A stretch of DNA of 64,000 nucleotides, from contig NZ_CP197417.1 in NCBI RefSeq assembly GCF_052161615.1, positions 3,224,001-3,288,000 on the forward strand. Reading direction: 5' to 3'. This DNA comes from Aeoliella sp052161615 (lineage in GTDB: Bacteria; Planctomycetota; Planctomycetia; Pirellulales; Lacipirellulaceae). Shown one piece after another: positions 8,296 to 16,941 of the stretch. The position numbers and the translations under genes are program-made. How positions within the stretch are numbered: position 1 is the stretch's first letter; each line of letters opens with the position of its first letter. The notes under the pieces were generated by a model, which saw only the letters and a program-made list of their open reading frames with translations, was not told where the DNA came from and made no database searches.

Positions 8296-9849
8296 TCACT
8301 CGATTTTCGAACGAGTCTGCGACCGCTGGCATGCGGCTTTCAGCAAGTGAACGTACTCGTCCGCGTTGACGACGCGGGTATTCGCTGGGAGCGCGTCGAT
8401 CGTCTGCTTGATTGCCTCCATCGGCCCGCCCATGTCCCGAAACGACCACGCATGTACGTTCACCAACGCGAAACTGTTAGGATCGCTATCGGCACGGGCA
8501 GGGAGTGTTGCGATGGCTTCGGCCACGCCAGCGGGCATCTGGTCTTCTCGGGGCTCCCACAGTAGGTAGCGGTAGGCGATGCAAGGCTTACCGTTGTGCC
8601 ATCTCACGGCTCCCTGCTTTTTGTTGTACGGAGCGTAGTCCTTGTAAAACACGGCGTCCACACGCGGATCGTCCAGCAACGCGTCGGCCTCCGACATATC
8701 GCCGCCACGGTTGAGCACCGTTGAGATCGACATTCCGCTTGCCTGCATCGACTCGGCAGTTCGCTCCGTCCAGTGGTCGGGGTTCGGGCTATCGTGTGGA
8801 AAGTAATACGCCACGCCGCTCGGTCCTGCGATCAGGCTGTCGGCGTTCTGTCCTTCTCGCGATTCACGGTGATAACGCGCGAGAACCGTAGGCGCCACCT
8901 CTTTCAGCAGCGGGGCCATCTCCCAAGTCATCGCGAACTTGCCACGGTGCGGGCTGCCCCAGAAGCCGGGATGGGTGCCAAATCGGCCGGCTGTCCATTG
9001 CACGTTATCGCCATCGGTCATCACGAATGCGACCACGCGCTCACCAGCTTCGGCTGGCTTGAACTCCTGCGACTGCCGGGCGATCGGCTCGGCATTCAAA
9101 TGCTGAAGAAAGGATAGATTGAGTGCCCAATCGGCCGGAACAATGGCCCCACCGGCGAGGCTCGCGTCCTCGACAAAGTCGCGCTCGTCTTCCCCCCAAC
9201 CATACACGATGGGGGCCTTCCCGATGCGGCGGAGCAAATCAACACGGTGAGCGCGGTCGGTGGTAGCAAACACAAAAGCCCGCTTAGCGGCCGCAAAATC
9301 ACGGAGGTGATAGTGCTTCTCCGCTGGCTGGTGGACGACGATCGAATCCGAGCACTCGCCGCCCCATCGCTTGACAGCTTCGTCTAGTGACATATCTCGA
9401 ACGTCTTCAATCACTTTTAGGCCGTGCATCGCGGCCCGCGACTTCATCGCTTCGGTGATAGGGATGGCACCTCGCAATCCACACACGGTGGTCGCCACGT
9501 TGAGGCTTTCCTGTTTCGGCTCGTACAGTACAGCGCCGCTGAACTTATCGCGAAAAGCTTCGACGAGTTCCCACGGCGAGCGGACCCGTTCGATTCGCGT
9601 CCCCGCCTCGACGAGTTCCGCGAACTCCAAGTCCTGAACGCCGGTGGACTTGATCCATACACGAGGCACTTCGCGGTTGAGCACGCCCTGAGCCACCGCC
9701 GCGAGAGTTTGCTCCTCGCGCGATAGCGGCGCAGGGTCGAGCACCCACACTTCGGCGGGAACGTCATTCAATGGTACTTCAGCGCCGGATAGCGATGCTT
9801 CACTGAATACACCAAAGACCGCAACTGCAAGCAGCACAATTCTAATCAT
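8296..9849 (-). CDS. GxGYxYP-type secreted putative glycoside hydrolase
   Basis: 517-residue exported protein resembling the GxGYxYP family, linked by annotation to polysaccharide degradation but with no enzyme activity that I can name. Signal peptide: MIRIVLLAVAVFGVFSEASLSGA. The family motif appears as GVAYYFP (G-x-A-Y-x-F-P) after GPS near residue 375, with FVMTDGDNVQW upstream as a second conserved acidic block. The start is fixed by an 8-nt overlap (ATGATTAG) with the upstream flavoprotein stop, so the two should be translationally coupled. A 174-nt gap, the largest in this run, separates it from the next flavoprotein gene. Its place between two paralogous oxidoreductases suggests a shared substrate. 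Confidence 0.82.
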   Translation of the reverse strand: MIRIVLLAVAVFGVFSEASLSGAEVPLNDVPAEVWVLDPAPLSREEQTLAAVAQGVLNREVPRVWIKSTGVQDLEFAELVEAGTRIERVRSPWELVEAFRDKFSGAVLYEPKQESLNVATTVCGLRGAIPITEAMKSRAAMHGLKVIEDVRDMSLDEAVKRWGGECSDSIVVHQPAEKHYHLRDFAAAKRAFVFATTDRAHRVDLLRRIGKAPIVYGWGEDERDFVEDASLAGGAIVPADWALNLSFLQHLNAEPIARQSQEFKPAEAGERVVAFVMTDGDNVQWTAGRFGTHPGFWGSPHRGKFAMTWEMAPLLKEVAPTVLARYHRESREGQNADSLIAGPSGVAYYFPHDSPNPDHWTERTAESMQASGMSISTVLNRGGDMSEADALLDDPRVDAVFYKDYAPYNKKQGAVRWHNGKPCIAYRYLLWEPREDQMPAGVAEAIATLPARADSDPNSFALVNVHAWSFRDMGGPMEAIKQTIDALPANTRVVNADEYVHLLKAACQRSQTRSKIE

Positions 9850-12073
9850 CGAGCCAAATCCATCGCGCTGAGTCAATCGCAACCCGCCCGTTCGCCCTGA
9901 GCGACGACAACTGCACCAAGGCCATCTGCCCTGCCTTGAAACGGTATTCGCCGAGCACGGTGAACGGGAACGGGTTGCTGGTATCGGTCTGGTCGACCAC
10001 CGTCGTGGACAGACCATCTAGGTGTTTCACTTTCACAGTAAGGTCCGTGGCTTGATCGGCCGCGGGTAGGAAACCAAGGCAGACAGCGTAGCGGCCCGAG
10101 CGAGGGATCTTCGTAACAAAACGCGCATTGCCGGGTGCGCGCTCGCCCCAGAGGATCTTGTCGCGATGGGCGTAGGCGCCGGTGAAAATCGCCGGAGCAT
10201 AGGGATCCCAACGGCCGGTAAGGCCCGCTTCGACATCATCGATGGTCACATCGGTTTCGAACGCGCGGCCGACGGGGAGTTCGCACGTTACCAGCTTCTG
10301 CCGATCGAGTTCGTCGGTAACTAGCAGGCTAACGGTGTAGACCTTTTCTTTCTCAAACACATAAGTGACCTGTTGCCCGTGGCCTTCTGCGTCGCCGCCA
10401 CCCGTAAAGTTCCATTGGTACTCGACGATGTCATCGCCGGGGTGATCCACCGAGGCACGGAACGTCACTCTGTCGCCCGGCAGTGGGTGCTGGTTGTCGA
10501 GGACGATCGACACTTGCGGCTCGCACGCCGCATTGAGCACTGCGCCGTCCGCCCGCAAGCGCTCTCGTAGGGCCGCGGTATCCACCGCTTGCGCAGTTGT
10601 TCGGCCTTCGATGGCCAAGGATGCCGCCGTACCGGCTGCTTGGCCGAGCATCATGTAGACGGGCTCCATCCGCAGCGACGAGTAAGCCACGTGCGACGAC
10701 GATAGGCACACCGTGACTAGCAAGTTTTCAGGGGTGCACGGCACAAGGCAGGCGTAGGGAATATCGTACGGCCGCACCGCCCCGCCGGGCAACGACCCTT
10801 CGCGAACAATTTTGCCGTCCACCAACAGATTTTGGACGGTGTGGCAGTCAATGGCGTAGCTGCCCGAGCAGACGCCATCGGGCTTGTAGCGATTGGTCGT
10901 GAGATCGCTTTGCTTGAGAACGTAGTTCCCCAGCATACGACGACCTTCGCGAACGTAGATCTGATGCGGGAAGTGCCCATTGTCGACGAACTCGTCGAGT
11001 GGCAATCCCCAGTTTTGGGCGTCTTCGCGAAACACCTCAGGGACGCTGGGATCGTTCTGCAAGTAGTACAATAAGCTCAGGAAGTAGTCGCGATGGCGCG
11101 CCTCGATTCGGCCCCGCGTTTCCCAATCGCCATCGGCATAGCCCTCAGAACCGCCAGTGAGGTCGCACCAGTTGGTGTCGATCTTCTGGTTGGGGACTGC
11201 CTTACCATCGAAGGTGACGAACAGGTCGGCGAACTTTTCGATTCCCTCGCGATGGATTCGATTGCCGTACGAACGCCAAGGGGTTGGATCGTATACTTCG
11301 GGCTTGGGGAACAGCACTCGGTTGTCGACATCGTAGGTGAGCGACACGCGATAGTTGTAAGCCTGCGTGCGATGGTCGCCGGTACCCAGCACTTCTTTGG
11401 GACCTTTGTTAATCCCTGCGAGGCACTCGCCGTACTCGTTGCGGCCCTCGCGACCTACGCGATACGGCACGCCGAGCCTTGCCATCAGGTCGCCTTCGTA
11501 GCTGGCATCGACGAACATCTTGGCTTCGATCCACTCGACCGGATCACCAGCACGGGTCTCGAGCGCGACGCGGCTGACTCGCAAGTTGGTCACCAGCGAA
11601 TCACGAAGCCGATGACCCTTCATCACCTTGATCTTTGGCTGTTCGGCGAGCATCTGCTCGTACAGCAGCTCGGCGACGTGTGGCTCGAAGTGAATTCCGC
11701 CACGGCACGCGATGACCTGCTCGGACTCAGGCCCGTACTTTTCAGTGTAGTACTGTAGCACTCGATCAAAGAACTCATCCGCCAGACCACCTACCGAATC
11801 GCGTCGGCCGATATCCGTTTCGACTAGGCCACCACTCACTACACCACCGACGTGACTCGATGGTTCGATGAGCACGACAGTGCAACCATGTCGGGCGGCG
11901 GCGACCGCGGCCATCACGCCCGACGGAGTTCCGCCGTAGACGGCCAGATCGCACGAAATAATGAGCTCGGAGGGATCCGCTTGATCAGTGGGCTCCGACT
12001 GCGCAGGTGCGCCGCCACCTTGCGTGCCCGCCCAAACGAGGGCCGAAGCCAAGAGTAACCATCGCCAAGTCAT
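9842..12073 (-). CDS. Secreted FAD-dependent oxidoreductase with PKD-like and golvesin-type domains (paralogue)
   Basis: 743 residues with the same architecture as the other long flavoprotein of the run: signal peptide (MTWRWLLLASALVWAG), FAD fold (DLAVYGGTPSGVMAAVAAAR), the MFVDASYEGDLMARLGVPYRVG block, a PKD-like segment (EYQWNFTGGGD) and a golvesin-like tail. The likely role is oxidation of a periplasmic carbohydrate substrate; this is inference from family and context. The ATG has GGGAG upstream and starts 46 nt after the FecR gene, so expression should follow the sigma/FecR pair. Its stop overlaps the start of the GxGYxYP gene. Confidence 0.88.
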   Translation of the reverse strand: MTWRWLLLASALVWAGTQGGGAPAQSEPTDQADPSELIISCDLAVYGGTPSGVMAAVAAARHGCTVVLIEPSSHVGGVVSGGLVETDIGRRDSVGGLADEFFDRVLQYYTEKYGPESEQVIACRGGIHFEPHVAELLYEQMLAEQPKIKVMKGHRLRDSLVTNLRVSRVALETRAGDPVEWIEAKMFVDASYEGDLMARLGVPYRVGREGRNEYGECLAGINKGPKEVLGTGDHRTQAYNYRVSLTYDVDNRVLFPKPEVYDPTPWRSYGNRIHREGIEKFADLFVTFDGKAVPNQKIDTNWCDLTGGSEGYADGDWETRGRIEARHRDYFLSLLYYLQNDPSVPEVFREDAQNWGLPLDEFVDNGHFPHQIYVREGRRMLGNYVLKQSDLTTNRYKPDGVCSGSYAIDCHTVQNLLVDGKIVREGSLPGGAVRPYDIPYACLVPCTPENLLVTVCLSSSHVAYSSLRMEPVYMMLGQAAGTAASLAIEGRTTAQAVDTAALRERLRADGAVLNAACEPQVSIVLDNQHPLPGDRVTFRASVDHPGDDIVEYQWNFTGGGDAEGHGQQVTYVFEKEKVYTVSLLVTDELDRQKLVTCELPVGRAFETDVTIDDVEAGLTGRWDPYAPAIFTGAYAHRDKILWGERAPGNARFVTKIPRSGRYAVCLGFLPAADQATDLTVKVKHLDGLSTTVVDQTDTSNPFPFTVLGEYRFKAGQMALVQLSSLRANGRVAIDSARWIWLDD

Positions 12074-12119
12074 GTCGAGTACGTCTCCCGCCTGGAAGTA
12101 AAGCATGGCCCTGTCAGTA

Positions 12120-13517
12120 CTAAAGGTCTTCCGACGACAATCCCTTTGCGACGAATCCATACATCATCGAGTCGCCATTTTCGTTCGCCTGCTCGGGCGC
12201 GCCGAGCGTCACCGTTTCGGAGGCCGCGACGCGGCGTTGCCACACGCGGAACGGTAGCAACCTGCCCTGCCCCGCCCCGACGTTCATCGGGATGCCGGTC
12301 TCCAAGCCGCGCGGATATTCCATTCCGATCTCGAAACCGGTGTCCTGGAAACTATCAGTCAGCCAGCGCGGTGGCGCATTGCGCGTATGGTACATCACGT
12401 ACAGCATACCGGGCTCGCGAAGCCGCACGTCGATCTCCAGATCCGAATTGGAGCGATCACCACCGAACGTCTCCACCAAGTCGGCACCTTCGAGCCACTT
12501 AGGTATCCCCCGATCTTCGAGGCTATTCCACTGATGCCGTTTGGCGACGTACGCCGTCGCGTCTTCGTGCATGCCACCCGGAACAATTCGGTAGTAGAAC
12601 ATGGACGAAGGATCGCGGGTGTTGTCGCGGACCGAGTGAATGACGCTCGCCGAGTTTACCGTTTTGGTCGTCCAACTCGCTTCCTGCTCTTGCATCACCA
12701 CGTTCTCGATCCGGCGGACCTGCATCTGATCGTTGATGCTCGCTGCCTCGCCTTCGCGAAGCACGGTGTGGGCCGGGCCGTCGGTCAGGTCGCCGCGCTC
12801 GCGGAGCTCGACGGCCCCTTCAAACACCACGACGTCGGTGTGGGTCGGCTCGGCGAGGTCGACACCAAACTCGGTGCCTAGGTCCACGATGCGGGTGTGG
12901 ATCGTTTCGACAATGAGCTTCTCGTCTCCCTCTTCGACGCGCGCGGTGAGCTTGCCCTTCAGCATCCGCATGCGAGCCGAGTCGAGGAACTCGACCTCCG
13001 AGGGACCGATCAATCGCACCACGGGACCCGAGTCCATGCGAAGCCGCAGCACGCCCCCTTCGATGGCAATGCGATCGGAGGTGTAACGTTGGTCGGGCGA
13101 ATAGGAGACAAGCTGAGGTCCTTGTGGCACTCCCTCGACACTCAGCACCTGAAAACCAAGCGGCTGAGGTGTTACAGATGCGACCGGGCCAGGCGAGTCC
13201 TCCATTAAGGACATGCTTAGTAGTACCGTTGCGGCGATGGCACCCACGGCTGCAGCGGCGGCCCAAGTCCATCGCGTAAGCTTTTCGGAAAGCCTGCCGT
13301 CGGAACGCGAGTTCGTTCCCTCCTCACCGGACTCATCGAGTTGCGATGCGTGCTGCCAATGTAGCAGGGCGTGAATCTGATAGTAGTTCGCGTACTCGCT
13401 CCGCCAATGGGGTTCTTTATGCAGCAGTTCGCGCAATTGCTTGCGGTCGCGGCTGTCCATGCTGCCGTCGACTAGCTTGCTTAGGAGCTCGACAAATCGT
13501 TCGCGATCGGAGGTCAT
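12120..13517 (-). CDS. FecR-like membrane regulator with anti-sigma-like N terminus
   Basis: 465-residue single-pass protein. Residues 1-80 are a cytoplasmic helical part (RFVELLSKLVDGSMDSRDRKQL) typical of planctomycete FecR proteins; a membrane segment lies at about 84-104; the following periplasmic part holds the FecR signature region (VRLIGPSEVEFLDSARMRMLKGKLTARV, VDLGTEFGVDL). The last ~170 residues form a separate beta-rich domain possibly able to bind a sugar or other ligand. Its ATG overlaps the TGA of the sigma-factor gene (ATGA), so the two are coupled; the usual model is that FecR senses an outer signal and controls the partner sigma factor. No TonB-dependent transducer is nearby. 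Confidence 0.87.
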   Translation of the reverse strand: MTSDRERFVELLSKLVDGSMDSRDRKQLRELLHKEPHWRSEYANYYQIHALLHWQHASQLDESGEEGTNSRSDGRLSEKLTRWTWAAAAAVGAIAATVLLSMSLMEDSPGPVASVTPQPLGFQVLSVEGVPQGPQLVSYSPDQRYTSDRIAIEGGVLRLRMDSGPVVRLIGPSEVEFLDSARMRMLKGKLTARVEEGDEKLIVETIHTRIVDLGTEFGVDLAEPTHTDVVVFEGAVELRERGDLTDGPAHTVLREGEAASINDQMQVRRIENVVMQEQEASWTTKTVNSASVIHSVRDNTRDPSSMFYYRIVPGGMHEDATAYVAKRHQWNSLEDRGIPKWLEGADLVETFGGDRSNSDLEIDVRLREPGMLYVMYHTRNAPPRWLTDSFQDTGFEIGMEYPRGLETGIPMNVGAGQGRLLPFRVWQRRVAASETVTLGAPEQANENGDSMMYGFVAKGLSSEDL

Positions 13518-14065
13518 GCATCACCCCGCGTCATTCGAAGTTGAACACATGCCTGTAGTGTTTTGCGAATGCGATAGAGAAGGGCTGCCACCGAGTTGTC
13601 GGACATTGCCATGCGGGAAGCCATGCTTTGAACGCTGCGGTTGAACTCGTACCGCTCGGACATTAGTTTGCGGTGGTCGGCGGGCAGTCGTTCGAGGCAC
13701 TGTTCGAGCGCGGTCAGCCGGCCTTCGTCCCACGAGTCGTTCGATGCCATCTCTTCAGCCAACTGCCCGACGAGTTCGTCATCCAGCAGTAGTCGCGATC
13801 GCTTATGAACATTCCGCCACGCCATGACCTCAAACCGGGCAAACGTGAACGCCCACGCGAGGAACGGCCGCTCGAAATCGTAGTCGGCCGACTTTTGGCA
13901 CAGAGCGACGTTCGTGTTTTGCAGCACGTCGTTCGCTTCTTCTGTCGTTCCCATGAGCGCGGCAATGCGGGCGTAGAGCGCGCTTTGCGAGGCGGTTAGG
14001 CGTTTGGTGAACTCCTGGCTCAAATTCATCGGTGGCGAACTCGTTTCGGACTTTCGAGATTTCAT
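13514..14065 (-). CDS. ECF-type RNA polymerase sigma factor (Rhodopirellula/Verrucomicrobium family)
   Basis: 183-residue sigma-70 family factor. Region 2 runs from about residue 20 to 90 (TEEANDVLQNTNVALCQK, then FLAWAFTFARFEVMAW) and region 4 from about 117 to 175 (ALEQCLERLPADHRKLMSERY, helix-turn-helix SMASRMAMSDNSVAALLYRIR). It should direct RNA polymerase to a small regulon, plausibly its own operon. The ATG overlaps the TGA of the DUF1080 gene upstream, and its own stop overlaps the FecR start, so the regulator is translated in step with a catabolic enzyme. Starts further upstream would run through the DUF1080 gene. Confidence 0.92.
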   Translation of the reverse strand: MKSRKSETSSPPMNLSQEFTKRLTASQSALYARIAALMGTTEEANDVLQNTNVALCQKSADYDFERPFLAWAFTFARFEVMAWRNVHKRSRLLLDDELVGQLAEEMASNDSWDEGRLTALEQCLERLPADHRKLMSERYEFNRSVQSMASRMAMSDNSVAALLYRIRKTLQACVQLRMTRGDA

Positions 14066-15492
14066 GGATGTGCCTCGGAGTTGGACGGGCTCGAGTCCGA
14101 ATTGCTGAGATCGCGAATCCAGATGTCGCAAAACTGCACCAAGCTCGATGAGGTCGACCATTTGCCCTCTTTGATACCGCCATGATGCTGTAAGCCGATC
14201 GGACCACGCGGCGGAATGCCGGGAAGCTTGGCGTCGCGGATCACTCGTTTGCCGTTGAGGTCGATGTTCAGCACGTCGCCTCGGAGAGTGATATGGTACT
14301 CGTTCCATTCCCCCAATGGGCGATCGGCTCGCGTCAGTGGTACGCACGCCTGACGGACCTCCGGTGGCTGTTTCGTATCGCTACGGTAGCCATATACTTC
14401 TCCCGAACCGCATGGCCAGCACCAGATATTGATCTGTGCTTTGCCATAGCCACGTAGCAGCACGCCCGAGTCGGCGTTAGGTGCGAGCGTGGTGACGAGC
14501 TTTCCCTTGGCGTCGCGCTCGTAGTCGCCTGAGGGCAGAATGTTCGGCATGGCATGGTCGCCCTTCGATTCTTTGAGCCGCCAACCGAGGCGAAGTTCGA
14601 AATCGCCAAACTTCTCGGTGGTCCAAAGGTTCTTCGACTTGGGCGCTTCAGACTGAGCGTCGTAGTCAATCACGCCATCCACCACTTGCCAGTGCCCATT
14701 ATCCCCTTCGGGAACCTTCCAGCCCGTGAGATCAACTCCGTTGAACAGAGGCCGCCAGCCGTCCTTCTTCGCCGCGGATTCAGCGTGAGCACTTGCGTTC
14801 GCCGACACCGATTCGAGTTGCTCGACGGTCTTCAATTCTTTCACGCGGATGTTGCGAAATTCCACTGCGTGGCCATGACCACAGAGTCCAAAATGGCCAC
14901 ACGTCCGGTCTTTCCCAGGATGTGGCTTATCGGCGAGGAACTCTGTAACTGTCCCAAGATCGCTGTCTAGAATCTTGTGTCCATTCAGGGTGACCTGAAT
15001 GGTGGAGCCTTCGACGCGTACCTCCATGTCGTTCCATTCGCCGGGAGGGTTCTGGTGACCACGCTCAGGGGCAACCATGTTGTACGCGGCACCCGTGAAC
15101 TTGCGGTCGTCGAAGTCGGCGTACTTGGGGAAATCGTCATCAAGAATCTGAATCTCGCACATGCCCAGATACGCACCGTCTCCTTTGCCAGGATAACGGA
15201 TCGCGAGACCGTTGTTGCCGCCGGGCGGCAGTCGGTATTCGAGCCTTACGATGAAGTCGGCGAACTGATCGGTGGTGAAAACCGTGCCACCACGACCGGG
15301 CTGCGGATTCAGCGTACCATCCGCGGCTTCCCACGCATGCGTCGGGCCTTCCCAGCCCGTGAAGTCACGCCCATTGTAGAGGCTGCGAAAGCCAGTCTCG
15401 TCGTCCGTCTCCGCGCGTGCATCGCCCCACACTGCTGTAGGGAGCAGCAGTATTACTGCGAGGCGGAGGAGATGGAAGTGAACGCGAAGCAT
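14062..15492 (-). CDS. Secreted protein with two DUF1080 (3-keto-glycoside hydrolase-like) domains
   Basis: 476-residue exported protein made of two tandem DUF1080 domains: the first begins at GFRSLYNGRDFTGWE (about residue 34), the second at GWRPLFNGVDLTGWK (about 245). DUF1080 proteins adopt a concanavalin-like sandwich, and members are known to cleave 3-keto-glycosides, which fits the dehydrogenase just upstream and the flavoproteins downstream. The signal peptide is LRVHFHLLRLAVILLLPTAV. I prefer the ATG; a GTG 12 nt upstream is the alternative, and neither has a strong ribosome site. The second domain keeps W and N residues of the family but is followed by an extra GYRSDTKQPPEVRQACVP segment. 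Confidence 0.88.
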   Translation of the reverse strand: MLRVHFHLLRLAVILLLPTAVWGDARAETDDETGFRSLYNGRDFTGWEGPTHAWEAADGTLNPQPGRGGTVFTTDQFADFIVRLEYRLPPGGNNGLAIRYPGKGDGAYLGMCEIQILDDDFPKYADFDDRKFTGAAYNMVAPERGHQNPPGEWNDMEVRVEGSTIQVTLNGHKILDSDLGTVTEFLADKPHPGKDRTCGHFGLCGHGHAVEFRNIRVKELKTVEQLESVSANASAHAESAAKKDGWRPLFNGVDLTGWKVPEGDNGHWQVVDGVIDYDAQSEAPKSKNLWTTEKFGDFELRLGWRLKESKGDHAMPNILPSGDYERDAKGKLVTTLAPNADSGVLLRGYGKAQINIWCWPCGSGEVYGYRSDTKQPPEVRQACVPLTRADRPLGEWNEYHITLRGDVLNIDLNGKRVIRDAKLPGIPPRGPIGLQHHGGIKEGKWSTSSSLVQFCDIWIRDLSNSDSSPSNSEAHP

Positions 15493-15534
15493 ACTCTGGG
15501 GCACCGGACGGAGTTTGATAGCTGAACCTGTGAT

Positions 15535-16872
15535 CTAGACCTTGATAGCGTACGGCTCGCGCTGTGGCCGCGACACGAGGGCCGCGGCTTGATCGTCGCC
15601 GACGAACTTTTCCGCCGCGGGATCCCACTTCAAAGGCCGCTGCAGCATCAGGGCGATGTTGGCTAGATGGACCGACGACAGGCAGCGATGGTTGGTGTAG
15701 GGATCGGCGACCGGCTCGCCACGATCGCGAACGCACTCCATGAAGTTCTTAACGTGCGTCGTGACCGACTTGCCCTTGTAGAGTTTCTGAACCTCCGCAT
15801 CGAGCCGCTCGTTATCCGCCGCGGTCAGTTCCTCGACGGGCTTGCCGGTGAGGCGGCGGCGATTCACGAAGATGCGACCGTCCGGGCCTTCGATAAGAAT
15901 GCCGTTCGATTCGTCGCCCTCTTGAACGTGAATCGTCGAGCCATTTGCAAACTTGAGGTCGACGTGGAAATCGACGGCCGTGTTGTAGCAGTTTGGTAGC
16001 CGCGCCTCCCCTGCGAAGAAAGCGGGGAAGTCGAAGTCCTCGGGAATAATCGGGATGTTACCACCGGTGGGGATGATGTCGGTGGGTCCGGTCTCTTGGC
16101 AGCCGATGAGCCACTGCGAGATGTCGATGTGGTGCGCCCCCCAGTCGGTCATCTTGCCACCCGAGTACTCGAGCCAGTAGCGGAAGTTGCCGTGGCAACG
16201 CTGCTTGGTGAAGTCTACCGGCACCGCTTGTCCCAGCCACATGTCCCAGTTCAGCCCCGCCGGAGCGGACGACGTGGGGAACGGATTGCTAGTGTGCCCG
16301 GGACCCAGCGAGCAGGTGAGCTTGAGCGGTCCGCCGAGGCGACCGCTCTGCGCAATAGCGATGGCTTTTAGGAATAGTGGACTGCTTCGCTGCAAAGTGC
16401 CGACCTGAAACACACGATCCGTTTCGCGAGCCACTTTGCAGATTTGCTGCCCCTCTTCGATGGTCAGCGTCATTGGCTTTTCGCAATAGACGTCCTTGCC
16501 GGCTCGCAGGGCGTCGATAGCGATCTTCGCGTGCCAGTGATCCGGGGTGCCGATGGTCACCACGTCGATGTCCTTGCGATCGAGGACGTGACGATAATCT
16601 TCGTGCGCCGTGCAGCCAGGATTCTGGGAGGCGAACGCCGTACGATGCGACTCGTCGACGTCGGCACAGGCAAGCATGTTGCCCACCTTGGCAATCTCGT
16701 TGCCAAGGCGGGTTCCCCGACCTCCCACGCCAATTGCACCAATGCCGATCTGGTCAGAGGGGGCGTTCGCGGCGAGCGCACTCGACGTGAAGAGGTAGGG
16801 AACCGCACCTGCTGCCACAGTTCCAGCGGTGGCTTTTAGGAAGGTTCGGCGTGTTGCGTGATTGACGGACAC
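15535..16872 (-). CDS. Tat-exported Gfo/Idh/MocA family sugar oxidoreductase
   Basis: 445-residue NAD(P)-dependent dehydrogenase. The N terminus carries a twin-arginine signal (RRTFLKATAG with a hydrophobic stretch), so it is exported folded with its cofactor. The Rossmann motif IGIGAIGVGGRGTRL starts near residue 42 and the family motif EKPMTL near 130. Exported planctomycete and Bacteroidetes members act on sugars and glycosides, including oxidation to 3-keto forms. The start is GTG with GAGGAG 7 nt upstream. It lies 42 nt before the double DUF1080 gene, the classic partner for hydrolysis of 3-keto-sugars. Substrate not predictable from sequence. Confidence 0.93.
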   Translation of the reverse strand: MSVNHATRRTFLKATAGTVAAGAVPYLFTSSALAANAPSDQIGIGAIGVGGRGTRLGNEIAKVGNMLACADVDESHRTAFASQNPGCTAHEDYRHVLDRKDIDVVTIGTPDHWHAKIAIDALRAGKDVYCEKPMTLTIEEGQQICKVARETDRVFQVGTLQRSSPLFLKAIAIAQSGRLGGPLKLTCSLGPGHTSNPFPTSSAPAGLNWDMWLGQAVPVDFTKQRCHGNFRYWLEYSGGKMTDWGAHHIDISQWLIGCQETGPTDIIPTGGNIPIIPEDFDFPAFFAGEARLPNCYNTAVDFHVDLKFANGSTIHVQEGDESNGILIEGPDGRIFVNRRRLTGKPVEELTAADNERLDAEVQKLYKGKSVTTHVKNFMECVRDRGEPVADPYTNHRCLSSVHLANIALMLQRPLKWDPAAEKFVGDDQAAALVSRPQREPYAIKV

Positions 16873-16941
16873 TCGGCAGCTCCTCGATCTAACAAAACTC
16901 TGTTGCGGGGGGGGATCGCAAGTGCGACTGAAATCTCTCTC

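Noticed and set aside
6772..8565. 597-aa open frame antisense to a flavoprotein and the GxGYxYP gene
   Set aside because: It spans two well-supported genes and their gap; GC-rich codon bias of the real strand keeps the antisense frame open.
5875..12073. Xanthan lyase function for the long flavoproteins
   Set aside because: The name comes from the C-terminal golvesin-like domain only; the catalytic part is a flavoprotein and no lyase domain is visible.
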